From NCBI GenBank assembly GCA_001695595.3, contig MBPM02000034.1, positions 682,001 to 746,000 of the forward strand: a DNA stretch of 64,000 nucleotides. The letters run 5' to 3'. Origin of the DNA: Plasmopara viticola. Its lineage: Eukaryota; Oomycota; Peronosporomycetes; Peronosporales; Peronosporaceae. The translations under genes and the position numbers were made by a program. Of the stretch, positions 1 to 10,278 are shown piece by piece (positions within the stretch are counted from its first letter, which is position 1; every line of letters begins with the position of its first letter). The notes under the pieces were generated by a model that was not told where the DNA came from, searched no databases, and was given only the letters and a program-made list of their open reading frames with translations.

Positions 1-192
1 CTTGCAATGATCATTGAGCGCCAAACGATGCTTTAATATGCACAAGGTCAAAAATTTGCCTTAATAGCGCTTTTTTTTCTGCTAGCAGAGGAGATTCGCG
101 ACCTACTAAGGAGCAAAGCGGATCCTTCGACCTCTCAATAAAGTACAGTAGCCAAGCTGAGCCCAGGATGATATTGAACCTTGCATGCTACC

Positions 193-338
193 TGTTAACA
201 TTACACCGCTGAATGCATGTTGAACAGGTGGATGGCTTTACAGTAATTACAAGTACGTCACAATTAGTAATTACATATGGTAGCCATTCATTGGTCAGGA
301 TAAATATACTCACTTCGGTTTTTACTTTCTTCTCAACA
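193..338 (+). repeat. 5' LTR of the copia element
   Basis: A 146-bp direct repeat matching 4507-4652 with three substitutions near its 3' end (ATACTC against ATATTC, and two changes in the terminal TTTCTTCTC stretch). It begins TGTT and ends AACA and is preceded by the target duplication CTACC. It should contain the promoter and R/U5 signals of the element. Confidence 0.95.
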
Positions 339-386
339 GGTTAACAGCCGCAAACAACAGCCTCGCATCACCACACCGTCACCGCC

Positions 387-3300
387 ATGACTACCAAGCG
401 CACCGAAGTCCTCCTAGGAGATGGTAACTACTACCATTGGGAGTTCAACATGAGAATGGCCCTCGCAAGAAAAGGGCTGCTGGGACACATTATGGGCGCG
501 AAGGGCGAGAGCGAAATAACGGAGACGTGGCTCGTGAATGACGCCAAGGCATTGGGTATAATTGCCCAGGGCGTCGAGATACAACACCAGACCAAGATAC
601 GGTCTGCTACTCGTGCCTTGGAGGCATGGGGAACGCTTCGCGATTTCTACCATCGTTCCACTTTACACAACCGTGTCACGATGACACGGCGCCTTCATGA
701 GTTTAAGATGGAGAGTGGCACTCGCATGGTGGAACATCTGGACGCGTTCGATGAGCTGGTCGTGGGACTCCAGATGACGGGAGAGCCGGTGGATGAATCA
801 AGACAGCTAGTGGTGCTTCTGAGCAGCTTGCCGGCGGAATATGAAATAATATCTTCTATCGTGGAGAACGCCAAGGACATCACTCTGATCGAAGTCAAGG
901 AGAAGCTGTTGAAGGAGTCAGACAGACTACAGAAGAAGGAAGCAAGTGAGAAAGCGTTTCGAGCCACATACAATGATGGACGGATCAAGGGCAGACGAGG
1001 AAGTGGCCGCAAGGATTACGCGCCACGCAAGGGCGGCGGTTTTCGGGGAAAATGCTTCAATTGTAACCAGACTGGTCATATGAAGCGGGACTGCCCAGCT
1101 GCTGAGAACCGTTCCAGAAACCGTTATAGCGGTAATGATGCAGTGTTTGCTGTGGGGGATGAGAAATCAGTAAGCTGGCTGATCGACAGTGGTGCGACGT
1201 CACACATGACCCCTCACCGAAGTGACTTGATCGACTTCAAGCAACTTAAAGACGACATCAAGGTAACAATTGCAGATGGCAGAAAGTTACGCGTCGAAGG
1301 AGCTGGAACAGTGAAGCTTATCGGCTTAGATGGAAGACGCATATCGATGATGGAAGTGCTGCTTATCCCTGGACTTGACAGACGTCTACTGTCGGTGGGA
1401 AAGCTTGCCGAACGTGGACTAAGTGTGGAGTTTCAGCGTGCTTCGTGCATCATTTGGGACAAGAACGAAGCTTTGGCAACTGGGACAAGAAATGGGAAAG
1501 CTTACACACTGGATTGTCAGCAAGAGGAGGCACGATTGGTGCAAAACTCGGGAGTTGATAGTCAGTGGGAGTTATGGCACGCTCGCATGGGACATCCAAG
1601 TGAGGACGTTTTAGTGAAAACTATGCGATCCACAGAAGGTATTCCTGCGCTAAAACAAGGTATCAAGACCCTGTGTGGTGGATGCATGAAGGGCAAGCAG
1701 ACGATCGAAGCCTTTCCAGGACGCTCCATGACAAAGACATCGCGTGTATTGGAGTTAGTTCACACAGACGTGATGGGACCCATGAAGACACTTTCAAAAG
1801 GAGGTGCTAAATACATTTTGACGTTTGTGGATGATTATTCACGATATGTGGTGGCTTACTTTCTGGCAAAGAAGAGTGAAGTTGCCGACAAGATCACGAT
1901 GTTTAAAGCACTGCATGAGAATCAGTGGGGAACCCGTATCAAGTGCCTGCGTTCGGACAACGGAACGGAGTTTGTCAACAAGACAGTTACGAATTTATGT
2001 CAGCGGAACGGTATCATACATCAGCGTACAGTACCATACAGTCCCCAACAAAATGGTATTGCAGAACGAATGAACCGTACGATAATGGAAAAGGCACGGA
2101 GCATGCTACACTACAAGTGTGTTCCGACATGTTGGTGGGCAGAGGCAGTAAGTACTGCGGTGTACCTGATCAACCGCTCTCCTAATACAATGCACCCAAA
2201 TAACACCCCATATGAGCTGGGATTTAAGATGAAGCCACGGATGGATCATCTTAGGGTGTTTGCGTCTCATGGATATGCTCACGTTGATCAAGTGAAGAGG
2301 ACGAAGCTCGAAGCCAAAAGCTTCAAGTGCATGTTCCTTGGTTATGCCGAAGACACCAAGGGATACCGAGTTTACGATTTGGAGAAAGACAAGAAATCAG
2401 TATCACGGTCGGTGAAGCTGGACGAGCGTGAAGTGGGCGGCATTTATGAGACACACCCGCCCAAACAAATAAAAGTGATACACGTTACCAAAGACAACGA
2501 TGAAAGTGCTGTGTCCGGGCCGACGGAACACCAACAAGATCAAGATGAACTTATGGAGGGTGAAGGAGAAGATGAAATTCCAGATGCTCCAATGAATGAA
2601 GAGGAGTCCGACACAAATGAGTCAAGGATCGAGATGCTTCGATTACCGACCTCAGTACACTCTGAGCTGACAGAGTACAGACCTCCTACACTGGATGCAC
2701 AGGAAGATCGATTGGTATTTCGACCGCAAGTGGAACGTTCAAGGCGTACAAATGAGCCAATGTTATTGCTGGAAAACGGATCAGATGCCGATGAAAGTCT
2801 GGGAGGAAGCGAAGGACCACCATTTTCAAAGCGTGCAAGGATTGATGAAGACGGCCTGATAGCTGAAGCTATTCTCGCTTACGCTGTGAGTGTTGGTGAA
2901 GAATCAGACTTGCCTACCACGTATGCGCAGGCAATGTCTAGTGATGAGGCAGAACAGTGGCGACAAGCGATGGACGCCGAATTGCAGTCGCATCACAAAA
3001 ACAAAACATGGACACTCGTTCCACGAGAATCAATTGGACGTACGATTGGATGACGCTGGGTCTTTGCTAAGAAGCGTGACCAGAATGGATGTGTTGTGCG
3101 CTACAAAGCACGATTGGTGGCTAAAGGTTTCAAGCAGAAATACGGCGTGGATTTCTTCGAGACTTACTCTCCAGTGGCCAACATGAACTCAATGCGAGTT
3201 GTACTCGCAGTGTGTGCGGTATTAGGCTACAAAATGGAACAGCTGGACGTCGACACCGCCTTTCTCAACAGTGTACTGTCGGATCGTGTTCACATGGAAG

Positions 3301-4493
3301 TTCCAATTGGTGTTAAGGGAGCTCAAGGATTTGCGTGTCAGCTGAACAAAGCTATATATGGTCTCAAGCAAGCTGCAAGCGCTTGGAACAAGACAATCAA
3401 CCACGTCTTCAAGAAGAACGATTTTAAAAGTTGTGGAGCGGATCAATGCGTCTACGTGAAGAAAGTGGAAGAAGGTTTTGTGTACGTATGTCTTTATGTC
3501 GATGATATGATCATTGCAGCCAAGACGAGCGACGAGATTCTAGAGGTCAAGGGGATACTTAAAAGTGTTTTCAAGATGAAGGATCTCGGTATGGCGAAGT
3601 TCATCTTGGGCATGGAGATCGACCACGACATGACAGCTTCCACACTAATGATCAAGTAAACACGCTACATTAGCGACGTGGCTGAGCGATTTGGGCAGAA
3701 AAACGCCAAGAACGTCGACAATCCGTGTACGTCCGGTCTCAAGCTGTCAACATCACAGTCACCAAGTACAGAAGCTGAGCGTTCAGAGATGCGGTCAAGA
3801 CCATACCGCTCACTAATTGGATGTCTGCTATATGTTACAACTTGCACTCGGCCGGACGTCGCATACATCGTGACACAACTGTCTCGATTTCTCGAAAAAC
3901 CGGGGTTACCACATTGGAACGCCGCAATTCGTGTATTGCGCTACTTAAATTCGACACGTCATCATGGGATCGTTTATCAAAGAGGGACGGGAAAGGTGAT
4001 TGTTGAAGCTTTTTCGGATGCTGACTGGGGTAGCAACACCGATGACAGACGGTCTGTCTCAGGTGTGTTGATCAACATTGGTGAAGCTCCGGTTGTATTC
4101 AAGTCCAAGTATCAGAGAACAGTTGCACTAAGTTCCGCAGAAGCAGAGTATATGGCGCTCAGCTCGTGCACACAAGAAGTACTTTGGGCGCGCGCAATGC
4201 TCAAGGACATAGGTCAAGAACAAGTGGGAGGCACGCAAATATGGGAAGACAATCAAGGTGCGATAGCTTTGGCAAACAACGCGGGCTACCACGCACGTAC
4301 AAAGCACGTGGACATCAGACATCACTTTATTCGGGAGAACGTTCAGCATGGATTACTCAAGATTGGCTACATTGATACGAAGAGTCAGCTTGCAGATATG
4401 CTAACCAAGGCGCTTGGAACCAAGATGCTGAAGTATCTGCGCGAAGCCTCCGGAATCAAGACCAAGTCAGCAACAAAGGACACACAGCATTAG
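387..4493 (+). pseudogene. Copia gag-pol polyprotein, broken by two in-frame stops
   Basis: A single reading frame runs from ATG 387 to TAG 4491-4493, interrupted only by TGA at 3051-3053 and TAA at 3657-3659. No frameshift is needed to read the rest. Visible domains in the first 888 codons are: a UBN2-type Gag; a CCHC knuckle starting at C223 (CFNCNQTGHMKRDC); an aspartic protease D267-S-G; the HHCC pre-integrase zinc region (about 395-440); and an integrase core with D461, D524 and E560, giving a D-35-E spacing. After the first stop come the RT fingers/palm, with the YVDD site at about 3495-3506. After the second stop come the rest of RT and RNase H, with its acidic residues in FSDADWG, SSAEAEY and WEDNQGAI. 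The stops fall in highly conserved places (the start of RT and just after the RT palm), so they look like point nonsense mutations rather than programmed recoding. Confidence 0.93.
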
Positions 4494-4506
4494 CGGTGAG
4501 TGGGAG

Positions 4507-4652
4507 TGTTAACATTACACCGCTGAATGCATGTTGAACAGGTGGATGGCTTTACAGTAATTACAAGTACGTCACAATTAGTAATTACATATGGTAGCCA
4601 TTCATTGGTCAGGATAAATATATTCACTTCGGTTTTTACTTCCTTCTTAACA
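4507..4652 (+). repeat. 3' LTR of the copia element
   Basis: The second 146-bp LTR, preceded by a purine-rich polypurine-tract-like sequence ending GAGTGGGAG and followed by CTACC, the same five bases that precede the 5' LTR. It would supply the 3' end processing signal. Confidence 0.95.
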
Positions 4653-4657
4653 CTACC

Positions 4658-6188
4658 AAAGCCGAGAATTTTTGCACCGATATCTTCTTTGATCTAAGGC
4701 TCAGTGACTCTAATGTTGGTCGCTAGGCGAGTAGTAACAGGGTCTTATTTAAGGGCTGAACGAGCCTTAGCATATAATTAACTTAATATTGGAGCGTCGA
4801 ACATAATTGCTCGACGGTTCAAAGTGAGTAGCAGTCGTCCGTGGCTTCAAGAGTCTTTCACGGCTGGCTCGGCACCTAGCAAGCCAGGTTTGCAAGCACA
4901 ATTTGTGTTTAAGGCACGGAGCACTCATCACAAGCGATGATCGCATGCGGTAGACCAAGCGAGATAGTAAGGAAACTCCTACCAGCTGATGCTTCCAGCT
5001 TTTCTCAGGTGAAGAGCACTGTCACGACCATCTATGCCTTTTCGACCCAAAATTGGGGATTTTCTACATTCCTCTACCGGTGATCTTCACGCTCGTCGTG
5101 AGCGGCATCAGCTTTAAGAGCCGGTGTCATTAAAGTAGATGACCTTGTCGTTTTAAACTGTAGGTGCTTCAAACCGTTCTATAGCTAGAGAGCACCTTCA
5201 GCCGCGCATTGATCGCGTCAGGCCTTTGTGCAACCAAATGCTGCACCTTTGGTGTCGAGCAGATGTTTTATTTTTCTCAGCCTGTCTTGCACTTGATTGA
5301 CTACAAGTGCTGCCATGTGCACTGAGACTGCCGTATATATTTTTTTTTAATATGTGTGCTCAGGCGTATGGCCTGTGTTCGATACTACAGGTTGCCGATC
5401 GCTATCTGCCTGACTCAAAAAGTTAAAACTGGCTAGAAAACTAAACACCTTATAAGTGTGGTAGCTGCTCTGTGATCATTTCTTACCTAGTAAGACGTGT
5501 ACACAAGCAATGATTGTGTACACAGATCATCAGTACAAAACAGAAGTATTGACTTTTTATTGATGCACACTTAGGGTATGCGTTACAGAAGCCACGTAAT
5601 ATCACTCGCAGGAGAAGTTTATTCAGTAGAAAGCAAAGATGAAATTCGGTGCTTTGGCGACCTCTCGAATCAAGTATTGCAGCAACCAATCAAACACAAG
5701 AAATGAGCTCCTACTGCCTCATGACATCATGTCTGATACTCTCGAAACCAAAAACGAAAATTTTGGATTTCGCACCCTTTTTGAAAATAAATGTTTTAAG
5801 GTTCACCGACTGGTTACCCACAGCATGTGCTACCGCTCGGACTACTGGACAATCTACAACAATGACTTTGCTCGAAGAGATCCAGGGCCATGAGCCTCTC
5901 TACTACTTGGTAGCAAAGAAATTCAATAAGGTAGCCACCCCTTCTAGGCTCATAAAAGCAAAATGTCTTTCGATCAAAGGCGAGAAGGCGTCTTACCGGA
6001 ACCTTTGTTAAGACAATCTTCCTGCTGGACATAAGATTGCCTTCAAGTGTTACCAAATGCGACAGGGTTACGCAGCATCTTCCGCAGACGAGGAGTGCAG
6101 AAGATTTACGATATAATGGGGATATATAGGCAAAACGGTGCAATAAAAGCAGTTCAAAGACTAATTTAATAAACACAATGTTATCCTG
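4658..6188. other. Gene-free stretch between copia element and SINE
   Basis: No convincing coding frame, RNA gene or element boundary was seen. The short open frames at 5639-6011 and 5814-6320 overlap each other in several frames, run into the neighbouring repeat and show no recognisable domain. A short poly-T run occurs near 5340. Confidence 0.5.
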
Positions 6189-6523
6189 ATCTCGGTAAAG
6201 GTTGGGGTGACGCCCTCCTTCCAAGCGCGGGGGATAAATGCTCGCGCGCTTCGGGCAGGTGCTCTCGGGCATCTGCAGGTCTCTAACGAGTCTCACCCTC
6301 GACGCAACGGTCTCCAGCACCAGGGCGCCACCTGGGCTCTTACCAAGTCGGAGATAAACAAACTAATGGAAGACCCTCAAGACCTCGGTGCTGGCTGCAC
6401 TGCCCGCCGAACGAGACTCGACGTATGCGGACACCACTCTATGCCGTGGACTAGCCAGACTGAGCCTAGCACGTGCATAACTTGGCAACGCGATAACGTT
6501 ATACATTACATTACATTACAATT
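6189..6523 (+). mobile_element. SINE-like retroelement, copy 1
   Basis: A ~330-bp non-coding unit almost identical in sequence to 28066-28391. It ends in a short tail of TTACA repeats (about 6501-6520). The octamer TTATCCTG occurs immediately before it (6181-6188) and after it (6524-6531), consistent with a target-site duplication. A defined 3' simple-repeat tail, no long open frame and a flanking duplication are the hallmarks of a SINE or other short non-LTR element. I could not identify convincing pol III A and B boxes, so the parental RNA is unknown. It could also be the 3' end of a longer LINE. Confidence 0.75.
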
Positions 6524-6661
6524 TTATCCTGCTTTTTTCATTGCTTACCTCACGCAAAATATTTACTATATTTCGATTATCAAACATTATATTCCATATA
6601 AAAACGCCTACTTCGCCATCAAAACTCAAATGACAAATTTACGTTTACATCACAAATTAGG

Positions 6662-7063
6662 ATGGCGACGTTAAGCAACAAGGAGCTCGATGCCAAGCTG
6701 CGCGTATTACAGGACAAGGTGCTAGTAGAGGAGAGTGACTGGGTCGAGCAGGGTCGCAAACTCTTTGAGCTGGAGGATAAGTTTCTACGCGACACGTTAC
6801 TGGAGGGCAATATCCTTACAGGTTGGGGCGAACCACGGACAGCACCAGTGAGGTTCCGTAATGCCGGCGTGCGCAAGCGCAAGCGCGAGCGTCAAGAGTC
6901 AGCTGCAGAGCGGGCTGGCAAGCTACTAGATCTCCCGACGCCAATTTCATCAGCAGAGGAGCAGCTTAAAGTCGACCGCCACCGCCTGGCGTCCTACTCG
7001 TCCTTGTATTCGCCAGCAGAAGCGCTGCGCACGATGATGGAGGAGAGAACGAAAGAAAGTTAA
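6662..7063 (+). CDS. EAF6-like subunit of histone acetyltransferase complex, left copy
   Basis: Encodes 133 residues. Residues ~34-57, around LFELEDKFLRDTLLEGN and ILTGWG, match the conserved core of the EAF6/MEAF6 family (histone acetyltransferase subunit NuA4). That family is a small coiled-coil-containing component of NuA4/MOZ-type acetyltransferase complexes acting on nucleosomes in the nucleus. A basic KRKRER stretch follows at ~72-77 and could be a nuclear localisation signal. The gene is convergent with the LPAAT gene 217 bp away. Compared with the mirror copy at 12013-12447 it has two extra bases (GA) near codon 128. These shift the frame and replace the lysine/asparagine-rich tail with a short ending, so the last residues are probably derived rather than ancestral. 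The family call rests on the short core motif. Confidence 0.75.
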   Translation: MATLSNKELDAKLRVLQDKVLVEESDWVEQGRKLFELEDKFLRDTLLEGNILTGWGEPRTAPVRFRNAGVRKRKRERQESAAERAGKLLDLPTPISSAEEQLKVDRHRLASYSSLYSPAEALRTMMEERTKES

Positions 7064-7280
7064 CGACGAATAAGAACAAGAAAAAGGACTCACACTAGCT
7101 ATGGTGTACACACGACCACTTGTAAGCAAAACTTTTGAGACATCTTGAAAAGTTATACATGCGATTCGGACAAACTTCCTGTTAAATCTATAGACGTCGA
7201 GAGGGTGACGCGTGACGCTAAGTGATATATATCTGGCTGCAACACTCACGTTTAGCGCTTGCCATCTTCGCAACGTGGAA

Positions 7281-8832
7281 TTAGCAGGTGAAGAACATGA
7301 GAGCTTCGCCTGCCACTATCATGACCACCGAGAATAGCATGAACGTGCCGTATGTGATGTCGAGCGAAAAACAAATGGAGCTGATAACTGCCAAGGTCCA
7401 CATTGTCACCTTATACGTGATTGCCCACGAAAGGTAGTGGTAAAACATGTTCTTTAGAATGAAGTTGGTGCTCACGCGTGTGCCAATGTAGTCTGGAACA
7501 TCCTCCGTCAACGCTTTGAGGTAAATGCGGCGCAGCGCCAGCCGGTTCTGATTGCGATTCAAATCCGTATCCGCCTTGTACTCAGGCAAGTAGCGTACCA
7601 ACGTCTACGAAGAAGAGACGTTATGTATGAAATTCAATAAACACGACGCGGCATTTGCACAGTCACTTACGTGCCCAGGGATGCTAAACAAACGTTTACG
7701 AGGCCACAGCTCGTACGCACCAAACACAATGGCGGGAATTACATTCTTTTTCGTGTCCTCGCGCAAGTAGAAGGGCCCTTTCTTAAACTCTTGCAGCTAC
7801 AAAATGAGACAATCATTGGCCTCAATTCTTTCATCTAACGTGAGCGAAAGGAAGCACCAATCTCACCAGTCCATCCTTCGAGCGCGTGCCTTCGAGTGAG
7901 ATGCAGACTGAATTACCACGTTCATTCACCGACACTGCCAACTCCCTTAAACTCTTAAGCGCCGATTTGCTGTACATATGATACAAGAACTATCATTCAC
8001 TCGCCATGGGCGGTGTCGCATTGAAAGACTTACCGGTGAGAACGGTCAATGGCCACAAAGTCAAAGCCCCAACGAGACGACCAGCCTAGAAACGGTACCA
8101 AGAAAAGGCTCTTCTTGGCCGCAAACTTGAAGGGAACAGGCGATGATGCATTCACCATAAACCCATCAAGATTGGACGAATGGCTGGAACGACAAACGTT
8201 TCCTCATATCAGCAAATCATGCATCTCACGTCATTACTTTAACAAAAAGACAAGCCTTACGTGAACATGCAGACGACCGAATCCTTAAGATTTAGCAGGT
8301 GCTCCACCCCCTCCACCTTGACTTCAGTGCAAGCTGTGACACAGACCATGGCAGCTGTGCCCCAGGAAATTATGTCCATGGGCAAGTAATTCTTCTTCAC
8401 ACCCATTTTTTTCAGCATCGGATCAAGCCACTTTAGTGGTATGAGGAATGTCACAAAGCTAAGCCAATAGACGAGCACCAACACCATCGTGAGCACGCGC
8501 ACGACCATGTATATCCTCTCTAGAGGCGAGGAGCTAATCGGCAAAACGTCCAACTTGAGCTGATTGCGCACAGCGTCAAGCCTTTTGTTGGCGTTCTTCA
8601 TCTCTGTAGCCGTTAGCCACTGGCTTTCGATACCTAACTCATTCATGTGCTCCTCCAACTCGATGCGAATGAGCTCGCTGTCGTGGTACAATTTGCGTTT
8701 CGTCTGGTTGCGCTTGGCCAAGGAGCCTTCTTTGGCCAGAGCTAACGTTGCTGGAAGACGCGCCTCCACATCGGCCAGTCGCTCTTCAAATCGCACATCC
8801 TTCAATACCTGTGCGGGCGTGGCGGATGACAT
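7281..8832 (-). CDS. 1-acyl-sn-glycerol-3-phosphate acyltransferase (PlsC/LPAAT family), left copy
   Basis: Five exons on the minus strand: 8832-8261, 8183-8034, 7969-7867, 7796-7671 and 7604-7281, giving 424 residues. All introns are GT-AG. The HX4D acyltransferase motif (HSSNLD, H192 to D197) begins at the exon 1-2 junction and the second signature SLEGTRS lies in exon 3 (E267-R270). Both define the PlsC family, which acylates lysophosphatidic acid to phosphatidic acid in the ER membrane. Hydrophobic segments at ~108-130 and in the last ~60 residues fit a membrane enzyme. The N-terminal ~85 residues are charged and helical. It differs from the mirror copy by about four residues that I could see (T/A, K/T, M/L, V/I). 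Exact acyl acceptor specificity is not determinable. The ATG at 8832 lies just downstream of an initiator-like promoter motif. Confidence 0.88.
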
Positions 8833-8910
8833 GGCTTGGTGGTGTCAAATGTAATTGAACACCGAATCTACGTGTAGTATACGGTAAATTTGAGAATTTA
8901 CATATACCGA

Positions 8911-10204
8911 TGATTTATCCCACCCGCATGATATTGCTCAATCTACCACATTTCTTGCAAATTGTGTTCTCAAATGCATGCATATCTATATGCCTTAGTC
9001 AACAGGTTGACTTACAAATAAGACGCGTTTGATCAAATTCCAATTTAATTTCGAACCGCAGATTCTACATGACGACCTTTGCTCCACACCGCCCGCTGTC
9101 TGTGTGCACTTTGATTATTGCGGCGATACCAGGCTCTTGCCGGTTTATATCTAAGCTTTTCTGAGAGTAAAAAATTTCGATCTGATTTTTAAGATCTTCT
9201 AGCCCTAATATATACACATGATATATCATGGGCACCCCACAGTTTTTGTTTACCCTTTTTCCCTACACCATCTTCTCGGTATTTGATTGGCTGTTTAGAG
9301 ACACGAAAAGCAGAAAGATCGAAGTAAAATTTGAAGACGAAGGAGGGCAAGTTTGTGGGGAATTTAACAAATACTGTGGGGTGATTAGCGGCTCCTAATA
9401 TATTGCATTTATCACATGTGCGTCTTGCAATATTTTAACGTTTGTAGATTTTGTTAACGGTGCGGTGTTACGACGTATTGCAAAGTGTGGAGCTGAACGA
9501 TCCTTATGATGATCACGCATTAATTATTCACTATCGTAGTATAGCGTCATGTCAGTTGCAGATGGCTATTTACATGCAATGTAGAGCCAGGGACTTAATT
9601 TGGCTCGTACTGACAACGCCGTCGAGACAAGGACTTACATGCTGTCAGCCACGTGATCTGAAATTCATTGTTCTGAGTGCTAGCACTGCCGTATTACGGA
9701 ATTAGTGCTGAGTCATCTTCTGTTAAAATTTTGAAACTAAACGAGTCGCAACATGGTCATCATGTTTAGAGGAAGCAGCCACCTCCACCTTCTTACTTAC
9801 TGTTACAAGAATAGCTATCGCAATTTTGCGCCAACTCACAAAGTCATCACGTGAAAAAATCTGTTATGGCGGACAGCACCCAAACACGATACAGGGCTAA
9901 GTATATATTGATATAAAGCTCGAAAGCTTTCGCAACTCGTGGCTACATAATTTGTGTGTAACGCCAATGCATCGTTTGCATCAGAAGTCTCTTTCTTGCG
10001 TGACCCATTTTAAAAATTCTGTCAAATTGATGTATGCTTCTCACATCGTTATTGAGGATGTCAGACACTTACGTATGCGTGCAAGATCTAAGCAGCTCTC
10101 ACACGTGGGCGAAAACTTGTTGACTTTATCTTGGAGGCACCATCGAACGTTATGGGAGACAAAAAAAGCAACGAACAAGAAACGACGACCAACCATATAG
10201 AATA
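8911..10204. other. Unique spacer between the inverted arms
   Basis: About 1.3 kb of AT-rich sequence with no recognisable gene. The 84-codon frame at 9451-9705 and the 82-codon frame at 9952-10200 show no domain and lack promoter or intron context. It contains one possible small inverted-repeat element (9233-9383). Both LPAAT genes fire outward from this spacer, so their promoters lie at its two edges. Confidence 0.6.
9233..9383. mobile_element. Possible MITE
   Basis: The ends form an imperfect inverted repeat: CACCCCACAGTTTTTGTT at 9233-9250 and its near complement around 9366-9383 (one mismatch). The sequences CCTAATATAT at 9204-9213 and 9394-9403 form a 10-bp direct repeat outside the element and could be a target duplication, although spare bases lie between it and the inverted repeat on both sides. 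There is no coding capacity. The short size and uncertain borders keep this tentative. Confidence 0.4.
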
Positions 10205-10252
10205 CCGGTATATGTAAAAAAAATTACCGTATACTACACGTTGATTCGGTGT

Positions 10253-10266
10253 TCAATTACATTTGA
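10253..10266 (+). promoter_or_regulatory. Oomycete-type initiator-like motif upstream of LPAAT right copy
   Basis: TTCAATTACATTTG lies 13-26 bases before the ATG at 10279 and resembles the oomycete core promoter initiator (consensus TCATTYYNCAWTTT) with a short gap. The same sequence is present in mirror position (about 8845-8858) before the left copy. Resemblance only. Confidence 0.35.
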
Positions 10267-10278
10267 CACCACCAAGCC

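Larger units (their letters stand above)
193..4652 (+). mobile_element. Full-length Ty1/copia LTR retrotransposon
   Basis: The element is bounded by two 146-bp direct LTRs (193-338 and 4507-4652), each starting TGTTAACA and ending in AACA. It is flanked on both sides by the 5-bp target duplication CTACC (188-192 and 4653-4657), so both insertion borders are visible. Between the LTRs lies one gag-pol frame in the order Gag, zinc knuckle, protease, integrase, reverse transcriptase, RNase H. Integrase before RT is the diagnostic Ty1/copia order. A purine-rich tract (about 4494-4506) sits just before the 3' LTR. I did not recognise a standard initiator-Met primer site after the 5' LTR, where the sequence is GGTTAACAGC. 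The two LTRs differ at only three positions by eye, so insertion was fairly recent. The internal frame has two stops, so this copy is probably not autonomous. Confidence 0.96.
6632..8910. repeat. Left arm of large inverted duplication
   Basis: This arm matches 10205-12477 in inverted orientation across two genes, all introns and the intergenic sequence. Outer homology fades around 6594-6632, where the two arms differ by a ~10-bp indel. Inner homology ends at about 8910 near TACATATACCG. The four introns of the LPAAT gene have equal lengths in both arms (66 or 67, 64, 70 and 66 bp), and only scattered substitutions and small indels were seen. Confidence 0.95.

Noticed and set aside
3051..3659. 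Stop codon read-through or recoding in the copia polyprotein
   Set aside because: Two separate stops of different type, without any recognisable recoding context, fit ordinary nonsense mutation better.
8564..8854. 96-codon frame on the plus strand, also seen mirrored at 10257-10547
   Set aside because: It is the antisense shadow of LPAAT exon 1 in both arms.
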